Origin: Thermothielavioides terrestris NRRL 8126
Lineage: Eukaryota > Ascomycota > Sordariomycetes > Sordariales > Chaetomiaceae
Assembly (NCBI RefSeq): GCF_000226115.1
Contig: NC_016457.1
Location: forward strand, 8,680,001 to 8,744,000
DNA length: 64,000 nt
Direction of reading: 5' to 3'
The position numbers were made by a program, and so were the translations under genes. Within the stretch, counting starts at the first letter, position 1; each line of letters starts with the position of its first letter. The notes below the pieces were generated by a model that saw nothing but the letters and a program-made list of their open reading frames with translations, was not told where the DNA came from and did no database searches. This document shows positions 10,520 through 22,157 of this stretch, piece by piece.

Positions 10520-12681
10520 GTTGTTGTGACGGCGCGCCCACCAAAGTGTGTTGCCCTCAGAGGAGTGGTGTTGGCAGAAAAGAAAAAAGGTAGCAGAAGC
10601 CGGGACCGGTGGCCCTTTGTAACGGCGCTGCGGATGGCCTCGAGGGAAGGAGGAGGGGGTGGGGTGTTGAAGATCGACACGGTGAGAATGAAGAGCAAAC
10701 TGCGGGGATCCTTTGGAGAGGATGAGGGAGCTTAACTATCCGTCAGCGAGGATGGATGGCCAAGGCCCCCAGGCGGTTGAGCCAAGCATTGATGTGTGTA
10801 TGCATTCGGCTGGATGGAACACTGAGCCGGGACCCGTCGATATTTTACAAGTAGACCGGGGGGTAACAATTTAGCCTGAGCAGTAAGCGACCGCGAGCCC
10901 GGTTGGCGGATATCTCACAGACTCGCAATAAAGCATTCACAAGCTAACTCGTTTTCGCGGCCTGCGGGAAGGATGGGAGCATTGGCACGGGGGGATGGGA
11001 GCATTGGCAGGGTGCCGCGATCCCGTCCCCCTGCTGGCTTGCTGGGGGGTTGCTGGATTGGACGGGGATGCCAGGGAGAGCTCAGGCCAGGGGTTGCATT
11101 CTAGCGAGGGCGTCTGGTCGCGGGCCGACGAGCCGGCGCCTCCGCCCACCCCGTTGGTTGGTTGGCTCGTTGGTTCTCTCCCCAGAAAAAGCCAGAGAAT
11201 GGAGAGAAGCCAGAGAAGCTCCCCCCCCCCCACACCGAATCATGTGGAGGCCCGCGCCTTCCCCGCTGTTCCCCGCCGTGGGCCCGGCGCCTTGCCCAAA
11301 CTGAGACTCAGCTCTTGGGGCAGCGGTTGGCGCCTAGATTCCTCCCGCCCTCCTTGCGGAGAAGAAGGGAAACGACAGGCCCAGCGCGGTTTAGACGCCC
11401 CCACCTGCCTCGGCGCAGTGTTCCGAATATCGAAGGCGAGAAGCGTTTCGCCATCGAATCTTCGAAAGCCGTGTGGTCGCCAACAGGACGACCGTCAGGC
11501 AGCTTTGCTGCGTGAGGTGTGGTGCAGACAACCGACTACACTATAGTCGCTAGTGAAGGCCTGCCGGTCCGTGGCGAGGATGGAAGGCAGAAGGAAGGCA
11601 GAACTGGGACGAGACGAGGCATCGTGGTCGCCGCAATACCACCTAACTTACACTATCATGCAGCAGTGTGTAACCCCGGATCTGGGTCCCCCGCTTGGGT
11701 CTAGTCGTGTCGTGGCGGGCCGGCGGCGGCTTCTGTCTGGCCTACGCGACGTTGGCTGGCTTCGTCGAAGCAGGCCACCATCGCCACCCAAGCCAGCTGC
11801 TGCGCTGGCTCGATGCACGAGATCGAGCAACCCCTGGACGCTACCGGGGAACCTCGCATTGGACGAGGTTCTGGAAAGAGACAATTCACGGCCTGGGCAC
11901 TGCTCGCGTCCGGAACGTCTGCTCAACTGCGACGCCAAGGCGGCGGCGAAGGAGCAGCCAATCCAGATTCCCGGAAACAAGGAGCCTCGTTCGAAAGAGA
12001 TCGAAAATCAGCCAAGACGCAAGCATCGGCGTGGCCGCGGCGCCCTTCTGCTCTTCACGAAGGCTTGGCCGCAGATCATCACGTGGGACGCGGCCCATGG
12101 TTAAAGTATAAACAGCATTTAGCATTTAGCCGTGTTGACGGTCTAGCGTACACTAGGTTCTAGAACCCGCAGCCTACCCTGTTGTGATCTGCCCCGAACC
12201 AAGAAACGCCCCGCGTTGGGGAACCCCCCAGGACGGCGGGCTTCTTTCTCCGCAAGTTGTCCGGACGGAGACTGTGCAAGACCACGCGACACAACTACAC
12301 TACACGTACACGTGTCAGGCAAGGCACGCACACCGCAGGAGTTCAACCGAACCGACCCTGGGTCACAGTCGGCCGCGAGCAGGTCGTCTCTTCGCTACAA
12401 CACCACATGGCGTTACTACAAAGTAATGTACTTGGGGTAGTAGTCCGACACCTGGTTCCACACTCGCCCTCAGCCGATCTTACTTGTTCCGTGGTGGCGG
12501 TAGCACTGATATGGACGCTGAATTGCGAAGTAACTGTTCTTTAATGAAAGTGAAACACGGCCAGTGCTTCATCCAGGGCGCGGATCTCCACTCGTCCGCC
12601 CCAACCCTCCCCTCTTTCTCACCCAGCCGAGCCACTAAAGTATTTAGTGCGAGACTCTGGCCAGTTTTGCCACCTACTGTG
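10520..12681. other. Intergenic region
   Basis: About 2.1 kb between the start of the sugar permease and the 3' end of a pseudogene. It holds a C run near 11221-11231 and several overlapping open frames at 10995-12163. None of these shows a recognisable motif or consistent codon bias, and frames overlap on both strands, as expected for GC-rich non-coding DNA. The 5' part must contain the permease promoter. Confidence 0.4.
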
Positions 12682-13428
12682 CTACAGAGCAGCGTCCACG
12701 AACGCCTGCGGCTTCTCCTGCGGCGGGTTGCGTCCGGCCCCCGCGACCTGGTTGGTGATGGACCCTCGGCCCCGTGAAGGACTTGGCGCTGGAGTCTGGA
12801 CATGCCGTCGGTGACGGGAAGTTGTCGTCGCCAAGCCCGTCCAGCGTGACCGCCGGCACCCGAATCGGCGGCGGCTTGGCTCAGCTGCTTCTCCAGGTCG
12901 GCGCAGTCCGGGTCGCCGGGCGCGTGCAGCAGCCGGTTGGGGTACACGCGCATGACGACGGCGTCAGGAAGTACGCAGTAGTTTAAGACTCAAGTACCAG
13001 AAGCCGGCCTCGACCGGCACGTCCAGCGGCTGCGACGCGTGGTCGAGGCCCTGGACCAGGTAGCCGTTGACCGAGAACGAGGCCGGCGCAGCGCCGCCCG
13101 GGCGGCGCGCGCGCGAAGTTGGCCCCCAACCCCAACCCCCCCTACCCCAACCCCAGTCGAAGCTGGCCAAGATGACGCGCGGGATGCGCTGCGCGTCGAG
13201 CAGCTCGACCACGTCGGCCCCGAGCGCCGCCTGAAAGTTCGTCGGCCCGTTGCCGCGCAGGTACGGCACGACGACGCGGTAGCCCGCCGAGGCCAGCGCT
13301 GGCGCGATGTGGGCGTAGCTGAGGATGTCGGAGGGCCAGCCGCGCAGGAGGAGCACTGGCAGTCCGGTGCACGGGCCGGCTTTCTCGAGTAGGCTACGCG
13401 CAGGCGGGAGGTTGTTGGAACTTGGCAT
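12682..13428 (-). pseudogene. Decayed alpha/beta-hydrolase (epoxide hydrolase-like)
   Basis: Family-like blocks appear in order but in different frames. From ATG 13428: LPVLLLRGWPSDILSYAHIA, GYRVVVPYLRGNGPTNF, the nucleophile-elbow-like block VILASFDWG, then VNGYLVQGL. After a stop and a gap: VVMRVYPNRLLHAPGDPD, then in another frame PAVTLDGLGDDNFPS and FTGPRVHHQ. In a third frame: GRNPPQEKPQAFVDAAL, ending at 12682. In intact relatives the oxyanion motif is HGWP and the C-terminal motif is GHNLPQE. Here these read RGWP and GRNPPQE, so the catalytic His is lost. Roughly 50 residues of cap domain are missing and a C-rich tract (13123-13155) follows the nucleophile elbow. The product would be inactive. 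A TATATAA lies about 225 bp upstream on this strand. Confidence 0.8.
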
Positions 13429-14761
13429 TTTTCAGGGGCGCCAGTGGGTTGCTCTGCTGACAGTGGAATTGCCAAGAGGCCGCCACCGGTTAGGGAAGCC
13501 GGCGAGCCGAGAGCCGACGCCTCCGCAGAAGCGAGGACGGCAGAGAGAAACGGAATGCCACATTGGGGGAGCCGACTGGTCTTTGCGCACAGAAGAGCTC
13601 GGATGCTCACCTGGGGGGGAGAGCACAGGGGGGCGTGCTGCTCTGAGTTTATATACCCATTCTTGAGGTCTACTTCGTTGGAAAGCTGAGTCATGGAGTT
13701 CCCATGTTTCATCGATTTCTCATTTCCTCTCCTCTCGCGACTCCATCGCGAGCGACCTTGTCACATGGTCAAAGTACCCGCAAGGGAACCGCTTGCGGCC
13801 TGCTGCAAGCTGCTACTCAGCGAAGCCCGGTGATCGTGGACAACGCTGACAGCTAAGTACATCCAAGCAACACATTTCGCAGAACTACCGGGTGAGGTGA
13901 GCAGCGGTCAGCGAGTCTTTGTCCCAGTGGCGGTGCGACAAGTGATTCCGGCAGCTTCAGGGTTTTGGCGCGGGTTACGGCTCTGCGCTGAGGCAGGTCG
14001 CCTTTGCCTTTTAACTTCCATCCAGAACCGCAGACCAAGGCAGATCCACTAGCTTGGATCTTTGTGATTAATGATCACACTGGCCGTCAAGCGGGGAACT
14101 GTTTTCCTGTTGGGCTTGGCGCAGTCTGACCACACGTTGTTCTGAGTGCTAATTACCAGGTACCTTAGCAATCCCCAACCAGTTCCAATCTGCTCAGCCA
14201 CACATCACTGTCTGTCGCCCAGTGTCCCAAGCGCGGGAGTTCATCATCCTGCTTACCCCGGCAGCGGACAGAGCGGCTGAGCGAAGGCGAGGAAGTATGG
14301 AGGCCCTTGACAGGGCATATAATTCATCAGAGAAGCGAGGCCTCGCCTGCAAAGATAGCGCCTCAACTCACTGGCACTACTAAAACTACAGGTCAAGTTC
14401 AGAAAGCGCTGTTCTTTACCACCCTGATTGGTTGGCGCGTGGAGTACATGTGCCGTGGGGGACAATTAAGTTCAAGGAGCAGTTGTACATACAAGTCCGA
14501 CTGAAGAAGGGCGTGATAGGGTGCTGGCAGTAACCGGCGGCAAATAACCGGCAGTACAAGGACATGGCCCCCGACTAGTAGAACTCTATCTCGGGGACAG
14601 ATTGGTTAGCACGGCATATCTCGACTACGCCTAGGCTAGGGCAGTAGGGTGTTCCCAAGGAGTCACCGGAGGGGGGAAAAGAAGGGGGAGGAAGGTGTCA
14701 GAGCCAGGGCTCTGGGGTAGAAGGGTGGAGATGCTGAGGTGACGGTGTAACACGGTCAAAT
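13429..14761. other. Intergenic region
   Basis: About 1.3 kb between the pseudogene start and the 3' end of the zinc-cluster regulator. It holds a TATA-like TATATA near 13650 that may have served the pseudogene. No open frame here shows family features. Confidence 0.45.
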
Positions 14762-16265
14762 TCATGCTGCTAGTGCATAACTGCCCGTCATGACATAGGC
14801 GGTCCAGAAATCGATATCCAACCTCATCCGCAAGAGATTTGCAATATCCCGCGCCATCTTAATGCTACCGACCTCCGCGATGTGCTCCAGCAAGCCAATG
14901 ATCCAGCTTTGCATGTGCGTGTCAGTCGATAGCTTGCCCGCGAGGTGCAGCTTGGGGAGCAAGGTGTGGCACTGCAGTCTCTGCAGCGGCGAGAAGGGCA
15001 CGCTGTTCCCCGCGCGAGCGTCGGGCAGGATGAACTGAGGGATAGATGCGCAAATTTGCCGCGTGATGTCGGCGATGTTCTTCGCAGCACTGGTCGTGCT
15101 CGCGCCGCCAGAACTGGCTGGGCCGCCTGGTTCTTGTTTCTGTTGGACTATGTCGTTCAGAATGAGGCGCATCACCCAAATGCTGTTCCGGGCCTGGGTT
15201 GCGAAGTGGGTCGGATAGACATCGTAGTAGCAGCCGAAGACGCAGGGATTTTGCCCAGACGTGTACACACGCCGTGCTTCCCAGGACGCGGGCAGTCTCT
15301 TTTCCAGGTCAGCCAGCTGGCTGTCGAAGGTCCTCGCCTTACTGACGACCGCAGCCGGCGAGGCCATCTTGCCGGTCCGAACGTCTACAAGGAAGTTCAT
15401 CATGTCAGCCGTGACTGCTGTGTAGTCCCATCTGGGGCCGGCTGCAACAGAGCCCGAGTCGAGAGCTCGCCGTAGGGCCGTTAATTCCTCGGGAAGATGG
15501 AGGCCGGCGGCGGCGTAGCTGATGGTCAGCGTCTCTGCCACCCGGCTTGCGAGCTCGAAGGCAAGAGGCGTCGAGAGGTTTCTGCGTCCACGAGCTCCGA
15601 CCAGCGTCATTGCGCCCCGGACATGGCTCATCCAGGTGACAGGATTCCGAACATCGCGGTTGACCATCTTCTCATAGAGGTCCAAGAGGAGCACCGACTG
15701 GAGAGTCTCGTCGGTCATGGAGGCCTGCGGATCTCGTAGGGCTTGGCCTAGACTCTGGACGGCAAGCACGTACTTCTCCCTGGCCGGCCGCATGAGCGCA
15801 GGGTTGTCGAGATGACAGGCCATGAAGGCCAGGCTCACCGCGTCCACGCTGGCGTGCAGATGATGCGTGCTGGCGGCGCGGGAGTAGAGCGGCGCTAGGG
15901 CACCGTAGCTTTTGGAGAGCCGCATGATGTAAACGGAGAAGAAGGCGTATCGGGCGCGAACATCCCATCCAAGCTGCAGCGATGCGGGGCTGGGCTGGCC
16001 AGTGGCCGCGGCCCGTCGGGCCAGTACCTTCTGCTTGGTGGCAGCGGTTTCGTCGCGGAAGGCTAGCTGGCTCGGGTCACGATACCCATGGCAAACCAGT
16101 TCGGCCCTCAGGCACTGGCCGCAACCGTTGGGCTGCAGGTCGCACTGCGTATTCGGGTTCAGCACTCCGGTATGTGTCGGTCGGCACCACATAGACTGGG
16201 CCTACCCGAAGCTTCCTCCTCCTGCAAGGGAAGCAGTTTCTGGAAGGCCGTCCTCGATTGACCAT
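14762..16265 (-). CDS. Zn2Cys6 transcription factor
   Basis: Fungal binuclear zinc-cluster regulator, 480 residues, two exons: 16206-16265 and 14762-16144, with a 61-bp GT-AG intron. Splicing joins CFPCRRRKLR to CDLQPNGCGQC and recreates a perfect Zn2Cys6 motif with cysteines at 11, 14, 21, 28, 31 and 38. It is followed by HGYRDPSQLAFRDE, typical of the subfamily with GYR then a short F-R-D/N-E motif. The remainder is a helical regulatory region of the fungal-specific transcription factor type. The ATG at 16265 gives the usual very short N-terminus (MVNRGRPSRN). It is transcribed away from the short-chain dehydrogenase at 17010 across a 744-bp shared promoter, so control of that gene is a reasonable guess, not shown. 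Target genes are unknown. Confidence 0.9.
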
Positions 16266-16614
16266 GGCGGGGCTCGTCGAGGCACAGAGTAGGGGCTTGA
16301 CCGCGTGAAACGCGTGCATGCACTGGTTATTTGCCCTTACACGATGCTTCGCAACCTAACGCCGACAGTTGGGAGCGGTAAGACGCGCTTGATTGGTGGA
16401 AATGCAGAGATTGTGTAAAGTGCTGCTGGCAGTTTAGTGTAGTGTAAACTCAGGCACTGCCCGGCTCCGCCGTTGCCGTTGTGTCTGGATTCTGAGTTGT
16501 TAATAAGCGCAGCAACGGCGGCAAGCCCGGAAGGCTAACCTGTTTAGCTTAGTTACACCAGAACAGACAGGGGCAAGAGCTCCATACATACACTACGTCC
16601 AGGGACCATGCAAG

Positions 16615-16895
16615 TGGGCAGCTCTGCGGAAGGCTAGCCGTAATGGGCCAGGCGCAGGAGCGGAAACCTAAATGTATGTACATGCATTCGGCGTCGATAT
16701 ACGGATACTGTCGAAGTCAGATTCAGAACAGCCAGGTACAGGACCTCCAAACGTCCACGGATATCATAACACGTGCGGGAACCTCGGCTCCAGCAGAATT
16801 TAGGGGCCGTGGGGCAGCTCTGACGGAAGACTAGCCGTTCTAGGCCAGGCACAAGCGCGGTAAACCCACCTTCAGCGTCGATATAAGTCAGATCG
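16615..16895. repeat. Degenerate direct duplication in divergent promoter
   Basis: Two imperfect copies, about 16615-16710 and 16811-16890, spaced about 195 bp. Shared blocks in order are gggcagctctg, ggaaggctagccg / ggaagactagccg, ggccaggcgca / ggccaggcaca, agcgg / gcgcggtaaac, and then ttcggcgtcgatata / ttcagcgtcgatata. Several differences are G-to-A, compatible with repeat-induced point mutation but too few to prove it. The copies lie between the zinc-cluster gene and the dehydrogenase. Confidence 0.75.
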
Positions 16896-17009
16896 ATCGT
16901 CGAGGTAGAGTCCTCTCTCTCGCATGAATTCGAACCTCAGCAGATTCATTTGGCCATCTCACAGACTGAAGCAGCACTCAAACCGACGCCCACTTCTCGA
17001 TACGTCTGC

Positions 17010-17957
17010 ATGATGTCGTTCGCGTACAAGCGCATCCTCCTTGTCGGGGCCACCGCCGGCATCGGAGCTGCCTTTGCCGACAAACTCGTCCTCGAAGGCG
17101 CCAAAGTTATCGCTGTTGGCCGTCGCCAGGAGAGACTGGACGCCTTTGTCCAAAAGCACGGCCAAGAAAAGGCCAGCGGCGTCAGATACGACGTGAACGA
17201 CCGAGCCGGCCAGGATGCTTTCGTCGAGGGGTAAGTAGAGCTGCAGGGTGGTGAAGTTCGATGATATCACCCAGTCCCACAGAACTGTTCTACTGACACA
17301 ATTGGAACCGCGGTTTTACTTCGTTCAAACAGAATCGTAAAGCAGTACCCCGACCTCGACTGCGTGTTCCTCAACCCGGGCGTCCAGAACATACACCGGC
17401 TCACGCGCCCAGCCGAGGTCGACTTGGACGCTTTCCACCAGGAGATGAGCACCAACTTCTCCCGCCTGGTCGACCTGTCAATCAAGTTCCTGCCGCACCT
17501 GCAGCAGAAGTCATTCCCAACCGCCCTGGTCTTCACAGGAACCAACCTTGCCATAATTCCCGCCATGCACGCGCCGGCCTACTCGGCCTCCAAGGCGGCG
17601 CTCAACGCCTACATCATGTGCCTACGCCGTCAGAACGTGGCATCGAGCACCAAGATTATTGAGATTTGGCCTCCTCTTGTCCAGAGTCAGTCATAAGCCC
17701 GCCTTGCCACCCCAAAGATGCCTTGCTAAACAATCCTAGCCGAAATCCATGACTACTTGGGTCCCGAACGCGGCCGGGCCATGGGCATGCCCGTCGACGA
17801 GTTCGTCGAGAAGGCGTGGTCGCAGCTGGCGGCTGGTTCCGACCAAGTCATTGTCGGCCCCGTCTTACAAGAGGACAAGTACATGGCGGTAGTGGAGGGC
17901 CGCAGGGAGCTGTTTGAGAGCCTGTCGAACATCGTGGCAGCGAACTTTCAAATGTAA
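17010..17957 (+). CDS. Short-chain dehydrogenase/reductase
   Basis: Classical SDR oxidoreductase, 263 residues, three exons: 17010-17230, 17333-17685 and 17740-17957. Introns are GT-AG and phases agree. The N-terminal dinucleotide site is LVGATAGIGAAFADK (residues 11-25), with GRRQERL after the second strand, suggesting NADP(H) preference. The family NAG motif appears as NPG (FLNPGVQN). The catalytic pair is Tyr157 and Lys161 in AYSASKAALNAY. Start choice: ATG 17010, with a second ATG three bases later giving nearly the same protein. It resembles the DltE-like group of small soluble SDRs. It is divergent from a zinc-cluster regulator and shares its promoter. Substrate unknown; cytosolic by lack of targeting signals. 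Confidence 0.9.
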
Positions 17958-19141
17958 TCGAGGGCCGCTGTATGCCACGGTAACTAGCTACTAAGGAGAG
18001 CTTGGCCAATGATATGGATTGGAATACGTATCTGAGGGTGGCCTGAAAACTGCAGCGCTAGTATATTCTAACTAGCGAATATGTCTTTCGAGAGACGTGA
18101 GACCTGGGTTGCACACCTTACAGCAAGTCGCACGGAGAGTGCACAACATGCGCTCGTTGCTTGTTACTTGCACCTCTACTTCGACTCCCAGCTGGCACGA
18201 AGTCCAAAGGCAGCAGACCGGACGGTGAGAGAGCCCTTTCTCTCTAGATCTCGTGCACACCACACACAAACTCCTCGTTCTCAGTTTTTCTCGACAATGA
18301 CAGAATCCAACATCCCGTGTCGCGAAAACATCAAAGATGCAGCAGCTGCCGCAACAGCACCGCCAACCTCAGGGATATGGCATGTTGATGGCTATGTAAT
18401 GGTGTTCTCAATCAGCTTCACCGAGCGAGGTGGAGCGCCTGTCAAGGGCTTGGTCTTGTGGGCGCGGTATCCGGGGAGCGGTGACCTCGAGGACAGGACT
18501 TTTGACTTAGAGTACTGGCATAAAAGAACATAAAAGGCCCATGTATTAGTGGTAGAGACAATCCACAACAAGGATCTGCAGCTGGTCAGGCATCAGCCAC
18601 TCTATTGAACTGGACAGTGTCAGGCTCAGGGGCCGGTCCCCCAGGAATACCAGACTCCAACACCAGGGAAGTGGCTGTATCACGGACGCAGTCTCAAGCC
18701 TCCTGTAGACCAGCCGTATGCAAGCAAGGGTGTACGTATGGTACAATACCCGCGACTTGTCGGCATGCTCGCAGTCACCACACACAACCCGCCACCACGA
18801 AGAACCCGAGAGACTTACACATCGTAAACCACCCCAAGTATCCAATCGTCCTCAGCATGTTCTTTTCTGCATTACATTCATGATAAACTCAATATTCACC
18901 TCACCTCCCGCTCCGCAAAGCAAGAACTCTTTGTCAACATAATGACGAATGTGGATGGTCAACGAATTCCAGTGCGATTAAAAACATTCAAGTATCTAGT
19001 CTATCTGTTCCCAACACTGACGCTCACCCCGGAAATGCACCACCCCAACCACCAACTCCGGCCGCCATGCGCTAATCAATTCACGAGACATTGACACAGC
19101 CCCCTTCTCTATCAAAGCAAATGGTGAGCAGCGATTGGCCA
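17958..19141. other. Intergenic region between SDR and MFS transporter
   Basis: About 1.2 kb between converging genes. A short open frame (18297-18533) with a pyrimidine-rich leader is listed separately as doubtful. The rest, 18540-19140, is A/T-richer and shows no gene. Confidence 0.45.
18297..18533 (+). CDS. Doubtful small ORF, 78 aa
   Basis: An open frame of 78 codons from ATG 18297, in a favourable start context (tcgacaATGa) and preceded by a C/T-rich leader of the kind seen before fungal starts. The product has an Ala run (DAAAAATAPP) followed by a more ordered stretch, HVDGYVMVFSISFTERGG and GLVLWARYPGSG. No domain, signal peptide or membrane segment is evident. It may be a species-specific small protein, a remnant or chance. 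Confidence 0.25.
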   Translation: MTESNIPCRENIKDAAAAATAPPTSGIWHVDGYVMVFSISFTERGGAPVKGLVLWARYPGSGDLEDRTFDLEYWHKRT

Positions 19142-21088
19142 TTACAGCTTGACCTCGAACTTTTTGACGAGCCGCGCCCCGAAAATGTAGAAAAACAGCG
19201 GGATGGGAACGAGGCCGAGGGAGAGAAAGCCGAGGAGCGAGTTGCCCCAGCCCATCTGCAAAGCGCTATACATGTCGATGGCGCAGAGCGGCAGGAGGGC
19301 TCCCATCAGAGACCGAAGGACGGTTAAAGCCGCGGTAACGGAAGCTGCGGCGCGCGGGTATACGTCCTGTGATGTGCTATGTCAGTATGGGTCCCTTGAG
19401 AGGTTTCTTCCGTGCGCGGTTCCCGGGGAACGTCGAATGGCGGCTTACCAAGAGGTAATTCTGTACACACATCTATGTGGAGTATCAGCAGGTTGCTCAG
19501 GTGGAACAGTGGGAACAGGAGATATTCCGGCGAACGTACCATGACGCCCATCAAGCCAAAAGCGAAGATCACGACGCCAAGCATCGGCACAATCCAGTGC
19601 ACGTGGTACTGGATCGTCCATCCGTACAGAAACAGGCCGATGGGGAGGGTGATGCCGGCGGGCAGGGTGAACCACGGGGTCAGCCTGATCTCGGGCCGGT
19701 GGCGCTCGCCGCCCTGGAGGTGGCGCTTGACGAGCCTGTCGGACATGGAGCCGAAGATGACGATGCCCAAGCCCATGCCGATGGCGGAGGGGATGAAGAC
19801 GAGGCCGCTAGTTCCTGTTAAGCTCCACTCTCAAATGTGTCGGGACGCCTTGACAGATCTGGCATACCTCTGGCCCTCGTTGAATCCGTAGTAGCGCGGA
19901 TAGACGAGATCGAACGTCGAGAAAAGCAGGTACAGAATACCGTCTGTCTTTTGGTTAGTCGCCGCTGCCGCCTTCGCATCCGGGCTGTAGCCCAGCCCAC
20001 TCACAGGTAATGGCAACGTAGAGGGCCATGAGGGTGACAATGGGGGCGAAGAACAGAAGCTTCAGCGGGCGCACGATGGCCGCTTTGAACTTTTCGGCGG
20101 CGGCGCCGGTGCTGGTCGCGAACTGGCTCCGCAGCTGCTGGTTCCCCGTCTCCTTGCGCAGGCGGGCCGCCTTGCGCTCCAGGATGACCGGGGCGTACGA
20201 CTCCTTCAGGGTGAAGAAGGTGAAGACGGTGATGACGCCGGCGACGATGGTGAGCAGGTAGTAGACCCAGCGCCAGCCGATCGCCTGGATCATGTATCCG
20301 CCGGCCACGGGGCCGATGCAAGGGCCGAGCAAGGGGCCCAGGGCCCAGGCGGCCATGGCTCTCCCGCGCATCTCGACGGGCATCATGTCGGCGATGCTGC
20401 CGCTCCCGATGGTGAGCGGGACGGACCCGAACACGCCCATGAGGAAGCGGAAGGCCATCATCATGCCGATGCTGTTGCTCAGCGCCGTGCAGATGCTGAA
20501 GATGGTGAAGAAGACGTTGCCGATGTTGTAGAGCAGGGAGCGGCCGTACATCTCGCTCATGGGGGCCATGACGAGCGGGCCGAAGGCGAAGCCCAGGATG
20601 TAGACCGAGAGGATGAAGGTGGCGGTGACGGACGACGTGTCGTGGAACTCGGCCAATATATCGGGGATACCGGGGGCGAACATGGACGAGCCGAGGGGGC
20701 TTGCGGCATAGTTAGTCAGTCAGTCGCGGAACTGGCGGAAACAGCAGACATCGGGATGAGAACAGTCGACTCACGTCAGGAGCGTCAGGAAAGACAATAC
20801 AGCGATGTTGCTCCATTTCTTGCGCATCGTCCAGTTCATCGGGTTCAGGGGGTCGTCGGGGCCATCCCAAGTGACGATGTTGGGATCCGGTCCATCCTTG
20901 TTCTCGTTCGCGCTGTCCTCCTGTCCCGCCCCTTCGCTCTCACCGGCGGTCGCGCCATGTCCAACGGCAGGCTCAGGGCCGGGCTCGGAAACGATGGTCT
21001 TGGCGGTTTCGAGATCCGAGTTTACTTCATAGCCGCCCTTCTCAAGGTCGAGGTCCGCGCGCCCTGTTGAAGAAGGGTCGGCGGCCAT
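19142..21088 (-). CDS. MFS multidrug transporter (DHA1-type)
   Basis: Twelve-helix major facilitator of the drug:H+ antiporter-1 type, 538 residues, six exons: 20775-21088, 20005-20699, 19868-19943, 19540-19822, 19449-19472 and 19142-19366. The third intron (19823-19867, 45 bp) is very short and its acceptor is my best choice to avoid a stop. The fifth exon is only 24 nt. The acidic cytosolic N-terminus ends in [15 protein letters not shown], a signature of this fungal group. Other signatures are [11 protein letters not shown] after TM2, [16 protein letters not shown] in TM4, and [16 protein letters not shown] with WRWVYY in TM5-6, matching antiporter motif C (GPxxGP). The C-terminus ends [13 protein letters not shown]. 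It likely exports small toxic or signalling molecules at the plasma membrane; the substrate is not readable. Confidence 0.92.
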
Positions 21089-22157
21089 GGTGGCTGCCTA
21101 TTTAACGGGTGTCCAAGAGGTCTTGGGATGCTCACACGGGAAGACTGAAGGCCAAGGAGCGGCATGGCGCCGTTTTTTTATTTGTGGTGTAGTAGTAGCC
21201 TGGTTCTACCCCTCCGGGCAACAGCCAAACCCGATGCGGGAAGCTCTCTTGTGCCTCGGCTTTGGCCGGAACCGAAAGCGACGGGCCATTTTATGCACGC
21301 CGGGCCAGGCCTCGCGCCGCACCGGTAATCCATCAAACACCGACCATTGTGTGCACGCGACGGTCGAAGATGTTGCTTGTTTCACACGCAGCACAGAAAA
21401 ATCAGGAGCACCTGCTAAAGTTATTTATTGTAGTCCCCGAAGCAGCTGTGCAGCTGATGATATGTGTGAACTGGCAATGCTCACTGCCAAAGACCTCATG
21501 GATCGGCGGCGGCATTTGTGTCTTCCCGCACCTTCGGAAGTGCATCCATCCGCACCATGCACATGTTGGCGGGGCCTCCCCTTTCCCAGGTTTCCACCTC
21601 ATCTCAGTTGGAGGAAGCCCAACCCAATCAGGTGACAACACCGTGCACTCGCGTGGACTGTCAGCCAATCAGGACAACTCCTTGGCCTCCAGTTCTCGGT
21701 TTCGCTTTCACCCGCAGAAACCACCGCCGGCAGGCGGTCTCCACCGCCCCACAAATGGATTGCAGAACGAATGTTCACAATCCAAATTGGGCTGCTGTTC
21801 GCTCAGCACCAGTGCAAGGTTTTAATCCGTACTGTACATGTCACCTCCTGAAATAAATGTGAGCCCAGAAAACCTTTTCGAAGTTTCGAACGACGACTGT
21901 GAAAGATGTCGTAAATAAACTTGCTTGGTGTAGCTCACCAGCTGCTCTCCTTCGACATGCGGGCATTCCAGGATATTCCCACGCCCCCGCCGCCGACTGA
22001 CGGTTTGCTGGGGGCATCCCTCCAGCTTGGGCCGAGACGGATTCGATGATTGACAGGATCTAACTAACCCACCCAGGCTCGGCGTAGCGCAGCGCAGCGA
22101 CCGACCTCCACCACGCCTCATCTCATCCCTCTCAAAAACAGGACAACCCTCAAAAAC
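21089..22157. other. Intergenic region
   Basis: About 1.07 kb upstream of the DHA1 transporter and downstream of the next minus-strand gene. Overlapping open frames at 21087-21856 (+) lack motifs and are treated as chance. It should contain the transporter promoter. Confidence 0.45.

Noticed and set aside
10995..12163. Set of overlapping open frames (up to 183 codons)
   Set aside because: Several frames on both strands overlap each other; repetitive Arg/Pro/Ser composition typical of non-coding GC-rich sequence.
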